From Mangrovimonas spongiae (GTDB lineage: Bacteria > Bacteroidota > Bacteroidia > Flavobacteriales > Flavobacteriaceae): 64,000 nt of DNA. This document shows positions 15,028-24,179 of the stretch, in pieces. How positions within the stretch are numbered: position 1 is the first letter of the stretch; each line of letters begins with the position of its first letter. The position numbers were made by a program, and so were the translations under genes. The notes beneath the pieces are model-generated. The model worked only from the letters and a program-made list of their open reading frames with translations. It ran no database searches and was not told the DNA's origin. The DNA is taken from contig NZ_RWBG01000001.1 of NCBI RefSeq assembly GCF_003944795.1, forward strand, positions 124,001 through 188,000. The letters are read 5' to 3'.

Positions 15028-17286
15028 ATGTATTCATTTATATATATCCTAATACCAATTGTTTTATTTCCAGTTAGTGTAATGTCGCAAAGCTTTACCA
15101 TACAGGGTAAAGTCACCTCAGAAGACGAGCCGCTACCTTATGTTAATGTGTATTTAAAAGGGACTACCAAAGGCGCTGTAACAAACGAGAATGGTCATTT
15201 TAAAATCATGAATGTCACCCCAGGTGAATACACCATTATAGCGTCGTTTACAGGGTTTAAAACGGAAATAAAACGCATCACAATTACAACCCAAAACCTA
15301 AGCATAAACTTTGCCTTAAAAAACAACGAAAGCCTAGATGAAGTTGTTATCACAGGAACGCTTAAACCTGTTAGCAGATTAGAAAGCCCTGTTCCCGTTG
15401 AAGTCTATTCACCTGCATTTTTAAAGAAAAACCCAACTCCTAATATTTTTGAAGCCCTACAAAACGTAAATGGTGTTAGGCCACAACTTAATTGTAATGT
15501 TTGCAATACAGGCGATATTCATATCAATGGATTAGAAGGTCCTTATACTCTTGTTCTTATTGATGGAATGCCTATAGTTAGTGGCTTGTCTACTGTTTAC
15601 GGACTTTCAGGAATCCCCAACTCATTAATTGAACAAGTTGAAGTGGTAAAAGGTCCTGCGTCGTCTTTATATGGCAGTGAAGCCGTTGGTGGGTTGATCA
15701 ATATTATTACTAAACGTCCTGAAAATACCGCTAAGCTTTCGGCTGATGGTTTTGTTACCAGTTGGGGTGAAGCTAATTTGGATCTTGGTTATAAAGCGAA
15801 AATAGGAAAAAAAGCAACAATGCTTTTAGGAACCAATTACTACAACTATTCCAATCCCATAGATAACAACGACGATAACTTTACCGATGTCACGCTGCAA
15901 GACCGCATTTCAATCTTTCAAAAATGGGATTTTAAACGTCGTAAAAACCGTAAGTTTTCTCTAGCTGGACGGTATTTTTACGAAGACCGTTGGGGCGGCG
16001 AAATGCAATGGAATAAAAATTATCGCGGTGGAAACGACGTGTATGGTGAGAGTATTTACACCTCGCGATTTGAGTTTATTGGCAATTACCAACTGCCTTT
16101 TAAAGAGACCATTAATTTTCAGTTTTCATATTCCAATCACGACCAAAACTCAGTGTATGGCGATATGCCCTATATAGCGCAACAACGCATAGGGTTTGGA
16201 CAATTAGTTTGGGACAAACCACTTAAACATCACGATTTACTCCTTGGAATGGCGGCACGCTATAACTATTACAACGACAATACTACTGCAACCCCAAAAG
16301 CAGACGAAGTAACCATTCCTTCTTTATTTCTCCAAGATGAAATCACACTATCATCAAAACAAAAACTATTATTGGGTGCACGATACGATTATGATAAACG
16401 CCACGGTTCTATTTTCACACCTCGAATTGCTTATCGTTTTAAACCTAGTAAAGATGATATTATCAGGGTAAATGCCGGTACGGGGTTTCGGGTAGTTAAC
16501 CTATTCACAGAAGAACACGCTGCCTTAACAGGTGCAAGAGATGTGGTGATAGAAGAAACCCTAAAACCTGAAAAATCATACAACATCAACATCAATTATC
16601 TTAAAAAACACTATACTAAAAATGGTATGATGTTCACTTTTGATGCTTCAGTTTGGCACACGCATTTCACCAATGCCATTTTACCTGATTATGATACCGA
16701 TCCCAATAAAATTATTTATAATAATCTGAATGGCTATGCCACGTCCAAAGGTGCAAGTTTAAATATAGATGCCGTATTTGGAAGTGGTATAAAAGCGCTC
16801 TTAGGAGTAACTTATCAAGACGTATCACAAACCGAAAACGATATAACCATAGATCAAATTTTAACCGAAAAATTCTCTGGAACTTGGGCGTTGTCCTACA
16901 AACATTACAAAAGCAATTTAACTTTGGATTATACAGGAAATATTTATGGCCCAATGCGATTGCCAACACTAGGCGAATTAGATCCAAGAAGTGATAAGTC
17001 ACCAACGTGGAGCATTCAGAACATACAACTCACTTTTGATGGGTTAAGCAATCTTGAATTTTACGCTGGTATAAAAAACTTATTAAACTGGACACCAAAT
17101 AAAGGCGAGCCGTTTATTATTGCTCGTGCTCACGACCCATTTGATGAACAAGTACAATATAATGCAGATGGCAGTGTAATGGCTACTCCCGAAAACCCTT
17201 ATGCATTAACGTTCGACCCATCGTATGTGTATGCGCCAAATCAAGGGCGACGCTTGTTTTTTGGAATACGTTTTAATGTGAATTAA
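15028..17286 (+). CDS. TonB-dependent outer-membrane receptor, probably metal related
   Basis: The 752-residue protein has a signal peptide (ends near VMSQS), a carboxypeptidase-like regulatory domain (about residues 23-105, ending with LDEVVITGT, which also serves as the TonB box region), a plug domain (about 115-230; [19 protein letters not shown]), and a 22-strand-type barrel ending in an aromatic-rich strand ([13 protein letters not shown]). It imports a large or scarce ligand across the outer membrane using TonB energy. Divergence from a DtxR-type repressor, with an operator next to its promoter, suggests an iron or manganese ligand or metallophore. The plug has an unusual pair of cysteines in [15 protein letters not shown], which could bind metal; that is inference. 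It overlaps the convergent DnaJ-type gene by 4 bases. Confidence 0.9.
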   Translation: MYSFIYILIPIVLFPVSVMSQSFTIQGKVTSEDEPLPYVNVYLKGTTKGAVTNENGHFKIMNVTPGEYTIIASFTGFKTEIKRITITTQNLSINFALKNNESLDEVVITGTLKPVSRLESPVPVEVYSPAFLKKNPTPNIFEALQNVNGVRPQLNCNVCNTGDIHINGLEGPYTLVLIDGMPIVSGLSTVYGLSGIPNSLIEQVEVVKGPASSLYGSEAVGGLINIITKRPENTAKLSADGFVTSWGEANLDLGYKAKIGKKATMLLGTNYYNYSNPIDNNDDNFTDVTLQDRISIFQKWDFKRRKNRKFSLAGRYFYEDRWGGEMQWNKNYRGGNDVYGESIYTSRFEFIGNYQLPFKETINFQFSYSNHDQNSVYGDMPYIAQQRIGFGQLVWDKPLKHHDLLLGMAARYNYYNDNTTATPKADEVTIPSLFLQDEITLSSKQKLLLGARYDYDKRHGSIFTPRIAYRFKPSKDDIIRVNAGTGFRVVNLFTEEHAALTGARDVVIEETLKPEKSYNININYLKKHYTKNGMMFTFDASVWHTHFTNAILPDYDTDPNKIIYNNLNGYATSKGASLNIDAVFGSGIKALLGVTYQDVSQTENDITIDQILTEKFSGTWALSYKHYKSNLTLDYTGNIYGPMRLPTLGELDPRSDKSPTWSIQNIQLTFDGLSNLEFYAGIKNLLNWTPNKGEPFIIARAHDPFDEQVQYNADGSVMATPENPYALTFDPSYVYAPNQGRRLFFGIRFNVN

Positions 17287-18014
17287 AAGCCTCGCTCTTT
17301 TTGAAGTTGCTCGTAAGCTTCTTGTACTTGACGGAATTTTTCCTTAGCCCCTTCTTGATGTTCTTTCCCAAGGTGAATCACCTTGTCTGGATGATATTTC
17401 TTAGCCATTTTTCTGTAAGCTTTTTTAATCTCATCAACAGAAGCTGATTTATCGATTTCAAGAATTTTATAGGCATTGTCGCTACTGTTATAAAACATCG
17501 CTTTAATGCTTTCAAAATCTCTATGGCTTATACCTAAATATCCTGAAATGGTTTGAATTTGTTTTACCTCAGCATCACTAACATGTCCATCGGCTTTGGC
17601 AATTCCAAATAAAAAATGAAGCAATTGTAAGCGCGATGGGTGATCCATCATTTGACGGATTTGCAAACACACTTGTCTCGCCGAAATATCTTGCTTATTA
17701 ATACTTTTAAACAACTTAAACGCTTGATTTGCACGCTCTTTTCCGTACATTCCAGCAAATTGTTGACGCACGTAATCTAATTCACGTTGATCGGGTTTGC
17801 CATCAGCTTTTATAACAATAGATGCCAACACCAAAAGGCTCACTTCAAAATCGCCCGACTGTGTTCTTCTAGTTTGGTATTGTCTTTTAAACGTTTTTGC
17901 TTCACTACTAGACATTCCATCAATTACACCACCTAAAGCCATACCTACAATGGCTCCAATAGGACCACCAAATGCCCAACCTAAAGCAGCTCCAATCCAT
18001 TTTGTAAAACTCAT
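17283..18014 (-). CDS. TerB-DnaJ domain co-chaperone, DjlA-like
   Basis: The 243-residue protein starts with a glycine-rich hydrophobic segment ([20 protein letters not shown]), likely a membrane anchor. A TerB-like helical domain follows (about residues 50-170; two repeats of the acidic KADGKPD and KADGHVS type) and then a C-terminal J domain with the HPD motif in KKYHPDKV. This is the DjlA order. J-domain proteins stimulate the ATPase of DnaK and hand it clients. It stands alone on the minus strand, convergent with the TonB receptor. Confidence 0.9.
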   Translation of the reverse strand: MSFTKWIGAALGWAFGGPIGAIVGMALGGVIDGMSSSEAKTFKRQYQTRRTQSGDFEVSLLVLASIVIKADGKPDQRELDYVRQQFAGMYGKERANQAFKLFKSINKQDISARQVCLQIRQMMDHPSRLQLLHFLFGIAKADGHVSDAEVKQIQTISGYLGISHRDFESIKAMFYNSSDNAYKILEIDKSASVDEIKKAYRKMAKKYHPDKVIHLGKEHQEGAKEKFRQVQEAYEQLQKERGF

Positions 18015-18088
18015 TAACTATCAATTTTATTTATGGGTAAATATACTATTTGTTTGTAGAACAGATATGGAGTTTGTTACACAATTGG

Positions 18089-18096
18089 TATCTTTG
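18089..18096 (+). promoter_or_regulatory. -7 promoter element of the bacilliredoxin gene
   Basis: TATCTTTG matches TAnnTTTG and lies 35 bp upstream of the ATG at 18132. Confidence 0.5.
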
Positions 18097-18131
18097 TACA
18101 AACAAATAAAAATTCTAAAAACACATAATAT

Positions 18132-18542
18132 ATGTATCCAGCAGAATTAGTAAAACCAATGCGTGAAGACTTAACTCAGGTAGGTTTTGAAGAATTACAC
18201 ACAGTAGAAGCTGTAGATGCTGCCATAGCCAAAGAAGGAACTACTTTAGTAGTTGTAAATTCGGTTTGTGGTTGTGCCGCTGCCAATGCTAGACCAGGGG
18301 CTAAAATGAGTTTAAACAATGCTAAAAAACCAGATCATTTAGTAACGGTTTTTGCAGGTGTTGATAAAGATGCTACAGATAAGGCAAGAGCGTATATGAT
18401 ACCATTCCCTCCAAGCTCGCCAAGTATGGCGTTGTTTAAAAACGGTGAATTGGTGCATATGTTGGAGCGTCATCATATTGAAGGGCGCCCAGCTGAAATG
18501 ATTGCTGAAAACCTTGTTGATGCTTATAACGATCATTGTTAA
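18132..18542 (+). CDS. BrxA/BrxB-family bacilliredoxin
   Basis: The 136-residue thioredoxin-fold protein starts YPAELVKPMRE and has the Cys46-Gly-Cys48 active site in NSVCGCAAANARPG, the signature of the YphP/YqiW (bacilliredoxin) family. In Firmicutes these remove bacillithiol from proteins; Bacteroidota of this group are also reported to make bacillithiol, so the same role is plausible. The gene is monocistronic, with its own -7 element and a strong hairpin 24 bp after the stop. Confidence 0.9.
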   Translation: MYPAELVKPMREDLTQVGFEELHTVEAVDAAIAKEGTTLVVVNSVCGCAAANARPGAKMSLNNAKKPDHLVTVFAGVDKDATDKARAYMIPFPPSSPSMALFKNGELVHMLERHHIEGRPAEMIAENLVDAYNDHC

Positions 18543-18566
18543 GCAAACACAAAACGATTTAAAAAA

Positions 18567-18590
18567 GGTCATTGAAATTCATCAATGACC
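18567..18590. terminator. Bidirectional intrinsic terminator
   Basis: GGTCATTGA (18567-18575) pairs perfectly with TCAATGACC (18582-18590) around a 6-base loop, with A6 before and T7 after. It serves the bacilliredoxin gene and the convergent T9SS-protein gene. Confidence 0.9.
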
Positions 18591-18621
18591 TTTTTTTATG
18601 GATATTTTTTAGACTAAATCT

Positions 18622-20142
18622 CTAATTGCTTTTTACCAGTCTAATAGTTTCGCTACCTTTTTCAGTAGTAATCTTTGCAAAATATAAACCGTTAGGCAGT
18701 TCTTGTGCATCTATCGTGCTAATTGCAGTATTGGGCTTTAACGTAAATATGTTTTTGCCTAAGACATCCAATACTTGTATCTCAGACACAATAGCGTTTG
18801 AAACCACGTTCCAACTGTCTTTGGTTGGATTTGGGAATACTTTAAAATCAATGCTAGTAAACTCATCATTACTCAACACATTGGTAGTACTGAAGAATAT
18901 ATTATCAATAAATACAGTTCCGTTTCCAGTTACTAGAGTCTGAATAAGATCCGTACCATCCCAAGTCCCACTAACTAAAGCCGGAAAATTAGCAAAATGA
19001 TCTAACGGAATAAACACACTAACCCACTGACCCGTTTCCAAAGGTCCATCGACGCCAAATCTGAAAAATGGTTCTTCTGGGTTTCCACAACAAATGGTTG
19101 CGCTCAATGATTGGTCTACCAATGAAAAATTCCAAGCTGTGGATGTTGTAGCATAATAATTTAAGTGTACATAACTGTAAGTAGCTGTCGCGTTAAAGCT
19201 TTCACCAAATCCACTACCAAAGTAGTCTAAGTTCTCTGCTTTAAGTACAATGTCTCCATTTAAATCAGGCTGTGAGATAGTCACACTTCCTGCAAAATCC
19301 ACTAAATTAAACCCTGAAAAGTCTGATGAGTTAGGGTTACCGCTAAGTTCACTATAAATGTAAAAATCTGAACCTGTTGAACCATTGTTATCTGGACCAT
19401 CGGTTGGATCGGCTGGTGGGCAAGGCTCACAATTAGGCCCCCCACAATCGACTTGCTCCTCTCCATTGTTTAAGATGCCATCATCACAACTTTCTGGGCA
19501 AGGTGCACAATCTGGCCCACCACAATCTACACCCGTTTCATCACCATTTTGTACACCATCGTCACAAGTTGGTTCTGGAGCACCAACTTGCACAATATCA
19601 TCAATGTACCAAATACCACCATTACCTGCACCAACAGTTGTACAACTAGCACCTTCGCAAGCTGGATCATAATTTGGCTGTATCACAAGAGTTGTGTATT
19701 GTTCAGTTCCTGTTAGCCCAGGCTGATTTGAAAAATCGAAGATTACTTCTGTCCAAACATTTGCTGTTGATATAACAACATCTCTATTATAAGTTGGTTC
19801 AGAATTAAGACCTATTTGTATTTGAAATCTAATACTTTGATTGGCAATTGGTGCCCAAACCTTCATGGTAAATGCTGTTCCATTTGCTAAGTCAATAAAA
19901 ACAGAGCCCGGGGTTTCATATCCAAAACCAGCAAACCAGTCTGCTGCATCTGGCTTATTGACTTCCAAAACCCGTGATGACGTGTTTATTCCTGAAATAT
20001 CAGGGTTTGCTATGTTAGCATATCCCAGACTTCCAAATTGAAAATTTGCAGATGTAGTACCATCCTCAAAATCCAATGGTAGAGATTGACCAAACATCAC
20101 TGCGGATGAAAGGGTAAACACTATAAGTAAAATTTTTTTCAT
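18622..20142 (-). CDS. T9SS-secreted binding-type protein with duplicated Cys-rich motif
   Basis: The 506-residue protein has a signal peptide (ends near FGQS), a beta-sandwich module (about residues 22-187) ending IWYIDDIVQV, two copies of a 23-residue Cys motif (C193-C215 and C219-C241, pattern CDDGxxNxxExxxDCGGPxCxPC), a second beta-sandwich (about 250-425) ending VFIDNIFF, and a T9SS type A sorting domain (about 430-506; FPNPTKDSW, GLYFAKITTEKG). The beta-sandwiches resemble carbohydrate-binding modules and the fold of the binding lipoprotein encoded at 29868. No catalytic residues are visible, so surface glycan binding is the likely role. It lies 169 bp downstream of the glucan operon on the same strand with a terminator candidate between, so co-expression is not certain. 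Confidence 0.75.
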   Translation of the reverse strand: MKKILLIVFTLSSAVMFGQSLPLDFEDGTTSANFQFGSLGYANIANPDISGINTSSRVLEVNKPDAADWFAGFGYETPGSVFIDLANGTAFTMKVWAPIANQSIRFQIQIGLNSEPTYNRDVVISTANVWTEVIFDFSNQPGLTGTEQYTTLVIQPNYDPACEGASCTTVGAGNGGIWYIDDIVQVGAPEPTCDDGVQNGDETGVDCGGPDCAPCPESCDDGILNNGEEQVDCGGPNCEPCPPADPTDGPDNNGSTGSDFYIYSELSGNPNSSDFSGFNLVDFAGSVTISQPDLNGDIVLKAENLDYFGSGFGESFNATATYSYVHLNYYATTSTAWNFSLVDQSLSATICCGNPEEPFFRFGVDGPLETGQWVSVFIPLDHFANFPALVSGTWDGTDLIQTLVTGNGTVFIDNIFFSTTNVLSNDEFTSIDFKVFPNPTKDSWNVVSNAIVSEIQVLDVLGKNIFTLKPNTAISTIDAQELPNGLYFAKITTEKGSETIRLVKSN

Positions 20143-20271
20143 TGTTAATATGGTTTAAATTAATATTTAGTTTTAAAAAGTTATTATATTCTAATCCGTT
20201 CATGTAAAAATACTTATTGAAACTCAAAAAAATCAATTTTACACCACTACAAAAACTATACAATCATATAA

Positions 20272-20295
20272 AAAACCCTTATTTTTTAAGGTTTT
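20272..20295 (-). terminator. Probable terminator of the glucan operon
   Basis: An A-rich arm with CCCTTA (20272-20281) pairs with TAAGG plus T-run (20287-20295), with one bulge. It lies 17 bp beyond the stop of the last GH17 gene read on the minus strand. The stem is short and A/T rich. Confidence 0.45.
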
Positions 20296-20311
20296 AACAA
20301 AATTAATAGCT

Positions 20312-21226
20312 CTACAGTACCGAATTATCGACTTTTTGTGTTTTAAATTTCATATTCTCATTTTTGTCCCAAATACCCCAAAACGCACCAACGTCTCCTT
20401 CGGTTCCCACTTTCCAAGACTCATCAAAAGAAGAGAAATAAAACATTTCTATATCATCTTCCTTGGCCCATTTTTGAGCATTGATAAAATACTTGATGGC
20501 GTTCTCTTCTGATGGAAAGGCACCTTCCAAATTAGTACCTTGATTAGGCCAGCCCGTTTCAGAAATGATTACTTTCTTACCATTGGCGGCTCGTTTAGCC
20601 CTGTTGTACATATCTTTCATATACAATAGCGAATAGTCTTGGTCACAACCTTCCCAAAATGGATAGCAATTGGCCAAAATCACATCACAGGCTTCGGTAA
20701 TAGCAGGTCGCTCTGTAAATTCGTAATAAGCATCAACATAACCTACTGGCACGTTTTTAATGGATGCTTTGGCTCTGTAGATAAAATCCAATAGCTCATC
20801 TTCGGTCAAATCGCCTCTATACATTACCTCATTACCAACAGCAGCAATATCTACAGCACCACTTTTGCATAAATTGATTAAACCCAAAAGTTCCTTTTCA
20901 TTGATTTTTGGATCCTCACCAAGCCAAGCGCCAACCAGTGTTTTAATGCCATATTCTTTTGCTATTTGCGGTATGAGTTCGTTGCCTTCTGTTGTTGAGA
21001 ATGAGCGCACCCATTTGGTATAAGGCGCAATAATTTCCATTCGTCTTCTTATTTGGCTTTCTGATAGCTGGTCTCCTGGTTTTTGCCCTTCTTCATAAGG
21101 ACTAAAGCACAAACCGTGCATACCTTGATTCAAAAATCCATGAAACAGCTCTCTTAGTTCTTCTATGCTTTTATTGGTATAATCCATAGAAGCTAGTGCT
21201 AAAAATTTCTCGTTTCGTAACGACAT
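20312..21226 (-). CDS. Cytoplasmic GH17 beta-1,3-glucan-active enzyme
   Basis: The 304-residue protein is a GH17 (clan GH-A) barrel with acid/base Glu133 in AAVGNEVMY and nucleophile Glu223 in IISETGWPNQG, both in standard context. It has no signal peptide or lipobox, unlike the second GH17 of the locus, so it should act in the cytoplasm. GH17 enzymes hydrolyse beta-1,3-glucans, and some act as transglycosylases. Being the last gene of the operon, 23 bp after the permease gene, it probably trims imported oligosaccharides next to the phosphorylase. Exo, endo or transferase action cannot be told from sequence. Confidence 0.85.
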   Translation of the reverse strand: MSLRNEKFLALASMDYTNKSIEELRELFHGFLNQGMHGLCFSPYEEGQKPGDQLSESQIRRRMEIIAPYTKWVRSFSTTEGNELIPQIAKEYGIKTLVGAWLGEDPKINEKELLGLINLCKSGAVDIAAVGNEVMYRGDLTEDELLDFIYRAKASIKNVPVGYVDAYYEFTERPAITEACDVILANCYPFWEGCDQDYSLLYMKDMYNRAKRAANGKKVIISETGWPNQGTNLEGAFPSEENAIKYFINAQKWAKEDDIEMFYFSSFDESWKVGTEGDVGAFWGIWDKNENMKFKTQKVDNSVL

Positions 21227-21249
21227 TACTTTGTAAATCTTTTTATGGT

Positions 21250-22686
21250 TTATAATTCTCCTCTTCTCTTGACCAGGATAGCTTTAATTTCTCGTGCGCG
21301 GTCCTCGGTTAAAGTATATTTCCACATAACCCAAATGGCCAAGGCAGCTGTTAAGGCAGGTAAAGCAATATCTGTAATTCGCATTCCCGTCAGAGCTTCA
21401 GCCGTTTGCGTTGAAGCTGTTGGGTCGTAGCCTAAGACTTTTAATATTATTCCTGAAAAGACAAGCGCAATACCTTGTCCCACTTTTATCATCCACCAGT
21501 AAATGGCTCCAAAGGTGCCTTCCTTACGTGGCATTCCGTTTTCCAATTCATCTAAATCGCAAACATCGGCTGTCATACTCATCATTAAGGTAAACAAGCA
21601 CCCCATACCAAATGCCATTAGTGGAATTGGCAAGAAAATCATATAGTGATTTTCGGGATCGAAGCCCCACCATTTTAAAATATAACCTACGATTGAAATG
21701 GCAGTAGCGTAGATGAAAGCCTTTCGTTTTCCGAATTTATTGGCCATCCAATTGATAATAGGAATAGCAATAAAAGCAGTGTAAGCTGCAGTAACGGCAG
21801 GGAAAAGTGCCACCCACCATTTTGAAGCTCCCCAATCGCCGTCAAACATATAAAAGTTGATGATGAACACTCCAAATTCGGCAACAATCTGAAAGCCATT
21901 AAAGACCAAAAAAGTAGCTAAGCATAGTTTTACAAAAGGCTTGTTATTAAAAACTATTTTTATGCCTTTAAAGATTTTACCTATACTTTTAAAAACACTT
22001 TTTAAGGTAATATCCTCTCTACCTTCCATTTTACTAGCATCAATTCCTCTACAAAATATGGCAGGCAAAATACCTAGGGCAATAATCACAAAACCCGAAA
22101 TTAAAGCTACCGTACGCACACCTTCGGGTTGAGTGGTAAAAATATTCTTATCTGGTATAAGCACATATAAAAATGGCACCAACATCCAAGCAACTTGACC
22201 AATGGTGTTAGCAAAGCTCATAAGTCGGGTACGCTCGTTATAATCGGAAGTCATCTCATAGCCAAGTGCAATGAGTGGTGTGGAGAAAATGGTGTTTCCA
22301 AAAATCAAAAGGATTGAAAAAATTAACAAATACCAAAAATTATACATTTCAGGATTAGTGTCATATACTTGCCACAGGATGACAAAAATAATCCCAGTAA
22401 AAATCGCGCCAATAAAAATATAGGGGCGACGTCTTCCAAATCTCGAACTTGTATTATCAGAAACGTAACCCATAACAGGATCGGTTATAGCATCAAACAA
22501 ACGTGGAATTCCAACAATAAGCCCTGCCAACACGGTGTCCATTCCAAAACCATCGGCAGATTTAAGAATGACCACAAAAACCCCTAAAATTCCAGGAACT
22601 AGATTATTTATTAAATGTCCAGCACCAAAGGCCGCTTTTTGTCCGATAGGCACTTTATCTCTTGAGGCTGTGTTCTGATGTGACAT
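21250..22686 (-). CDS. GPH-family sugar:cation symporter (MFS superfamily)
   Basis: The 478-residue protein has about twelve membrane helices and GPH-family features: an N-terminal GQKAAFGAGHL, and RLFDAITDPVMGYVSDNTSSRFGRRRPY in loop 2-3 with the conserved Asp and Arg pattern of melibiose-carrier-type symporters. It imports glycosides across the inner membrane with Na+ or H+. Set between GH30 and GH17 genes (gaps of 10 and 23 bp), it probably carries beta-glucan oligosaccharides to the cytoplasmic phosphorylase and GH17. Confidence 0.9.
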   Translation of the reverse strand: MSHQNTASRDKVPIGQKAAFGAGHLINNLVPGILGVFVVILKSADGFGMDTVLAGLIVGIPRLFDAITDPVMGYVSDNTSSRFGRRRPYIFIGAIFTGIIFVILWQVYDTNPEMYNFWYLLIFSILLIFGNTIFSTPLIALGYEMTSDYNERTRLMSFANTIGQVAWMLVPFLYVLIPDKNIFTTQPEGVRTVALISGFVIIALGILPAIFCRGIDASKMEGREDITLKSVFKSIGKIFKGIKIVFNNKPFVKLCLATFLVFNGFQIVAEFGVFIINFYMFDGDWGASKWWVALFPAVTAAYTAFIAIPIINWMANKFGKRKAFIYATAISIVGYILKWWGFDPENHYMIFLPIPLMAFGMGCLFTLMMSMTADVCDLDELENGMPRKEGTFGAIYWWMIKVGQGIALVFSGIILKVLGYDPTASTQTAEALTGMRITDIALPALTAALAIWVMWKYTLTEDRAREIKAILVKRRGEL

Positions 22687-22696
22687 ATTATTTTTT

Positions 22697-24175
22697 TTAG
22701 TTTGTTAATACTAGTGTTTGTATGGCTTGTTTGTTAATTGAAATGTCTTTTGAGAGTTCGCCGAGAGTGATCGTGAACGATTTTTGGTGTTCGGTTGGGT
22801 TAAAGACCACAACGGCAATGGAATTATCTGGGTTTTGAACGGCTGCCACTTGCAGTTCTTCATCGGTATGCTTGACATCTACAACTTGGCCTCCTGGTCT
22901 CATATACTTACTAAAATGTACCATAGTATGATATAATGGCGTAAAATAGACCTCGTCGTTTTCGGGATCGACAATCACTGGTGCTACACACCAGTTCTTG
23001 AACCAGTTGGGGCCACCTTGCCTGTCCAAAACCATATTCCAATCTACCCAACCATCAACCCAATTGTTCAAGCAACCAATAATATCTCTTGCATAGCGAT
23101 GTACGGGAACATATTTTGGGTGTAGATATTTTTCATCCTCAGCAGCCCAATCCCATCCCCAATCGGTGGCTTCCTTGCTCCAATACCAGTCATCGTCTTT
23201 CCAATGTGGCACTTCAGCATCGATGCAGCCTTCAGTTTCAATAAGATACTTGTTGGGTGCTTTTTTATGTGCATATTGCAAATCTTCTGGAAAAACTTCA
23301 AAAGTGCTTTCGTACCAATGAATGGCTGTCCCATCGTAATATTTAGAGCTTTCCTCGGTAGCAAACATCACATCTACCCATTCTTTTAAGCCAGCTCTAT
23401 TTTGGTCGTAACCCAAAATAATCTTATCGCCATAACCGTCAGTTTCCAGTTTTGGCCCTAAATGGTTAACTACAAAGTCTGTCATTTCCTCTGGTGTAAA
23501 ATGCATACTTTCCCAGTTGTTGCCATTACCATGGGGTTCGTTTTCTACCGTAAAGCCCCAAATATCTATACCTTCTGCTTTGTAGGCCTCTAAATATTTT
23601 GAAAAAAACAGTGCCCAAGTATCATAATATTCAGGCAAGAGCTTTCCGCCAACCCAATGGTTATTGTCTTTCATCCAAGGTGGTGCGGTCCAGGGCGAAG
23701 CAAAGAGTTTAAACCCGTCTTCTGAAGTTTGCATTGCCGCCTTTATCATTGGGATCAAATCTGCTTTATCTTCCTTGACCGAAAAATCCTTAAGCGCCTT
23801 GTCTTTGGTTGGCGCATAAGAATATTGGCTTAGCGAAAAGTCGCAAGAATTCATATGCGTTCTGCATAACGAATAATTGGCGCCTTCTTTACCAAAATAA
23901 GCCTGTATGATTTTTTTGCGATTGTCTTTACTCAGCTTGTTCAACAAATACGCTGAAGACTCAGTAAACGCACCTCCAAAACCTGTAATGGTTTGAAACG
24001 TTTTGTCTGGATTTAGCTGTATAGAGCTTTTGTCTTCCTGAACGGAAAACGTAGTCAGTCTCGTTAATTTATTCCCGTTTGAAGCTGTTTCAAAAACGTC
24101 TATTTGGAGGGATTTTTCTTTTGAACAAGCACTCATAATTATTGCAGCAATTAGTATGTAAGCGTTCTTAAACAT
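22697..24175 (-). CDS. GH30 lipoprotein glucanase
   Basis: The 492-residue protein has a lipobox (MSAC, Cys17), the GH30 N-terminal FQTITGFGGAFTESS, acid/base Glu213 in FTVENEPHG, and nucleophile candidate Glu315 in LIETEGC (matching the SEAC context of GH30 enzymes). The C-terminal beta domain ends normally. GH30 members near laminarin genes are typically beta-1,6-glucanases or beta-glucosidases, fitting removal of beta-1,6 branches. As a lipoprotein it acts on the cell surface or in the periplasm. It lies 4 bp after the GH17 lipoprotein gene. Confidence 0.9.
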   Translation of the reverse strand: MFKNAYILIAAIIMSACSKEKSLQIDVFETASNGNKLTRLTTFSVQEDKSSIQLNPDKTFQTITGFGGAFTESSAYLLNKLSKDNRKKIIQAYFGKEGANYSLCRTHMNSCDFSLSQYSYAPTKDKALKDFSVKEDKADLIPMIKAAMQTSEDGFKLFASPWTAPPWMKDNNHWVGGKLLPEYYDTWALFFSKYLEAYKAEGIDIWGFTVENEPHGNGNNWESMHFTPEEMTDFVVNHLGPKLETDGYGDKIILGYDQNRAGLKEWVDVMFATEESSKYYDGTAIHWYESTFEVFPEDLQYAHKKAPNKYLIETEGCIDAEVPHWKDDDWYWSKEATDWGWDWAAEDEKYLHPKYVPVHRYARDIIGCLNNWVDGWVDWNMVLDRQGGPNWFKNWCVAPVIVDPENDEVYFTPLYHTMVHFSKYMRPGGQVVDVKHTDEELQVAAVQNPDNSIAVVVFNPTEHQKSFTITLGELSKDISINKQAIQTLVLTN

Positions 24176-24179
24176 TGGT

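Noticed and set aside
19385-19672. Open frame opposite the T9SS-protein gene
   Set aside because: It is the antisense of the Cys-rich tandem motif, whose base composition produces a long open frame by chance.
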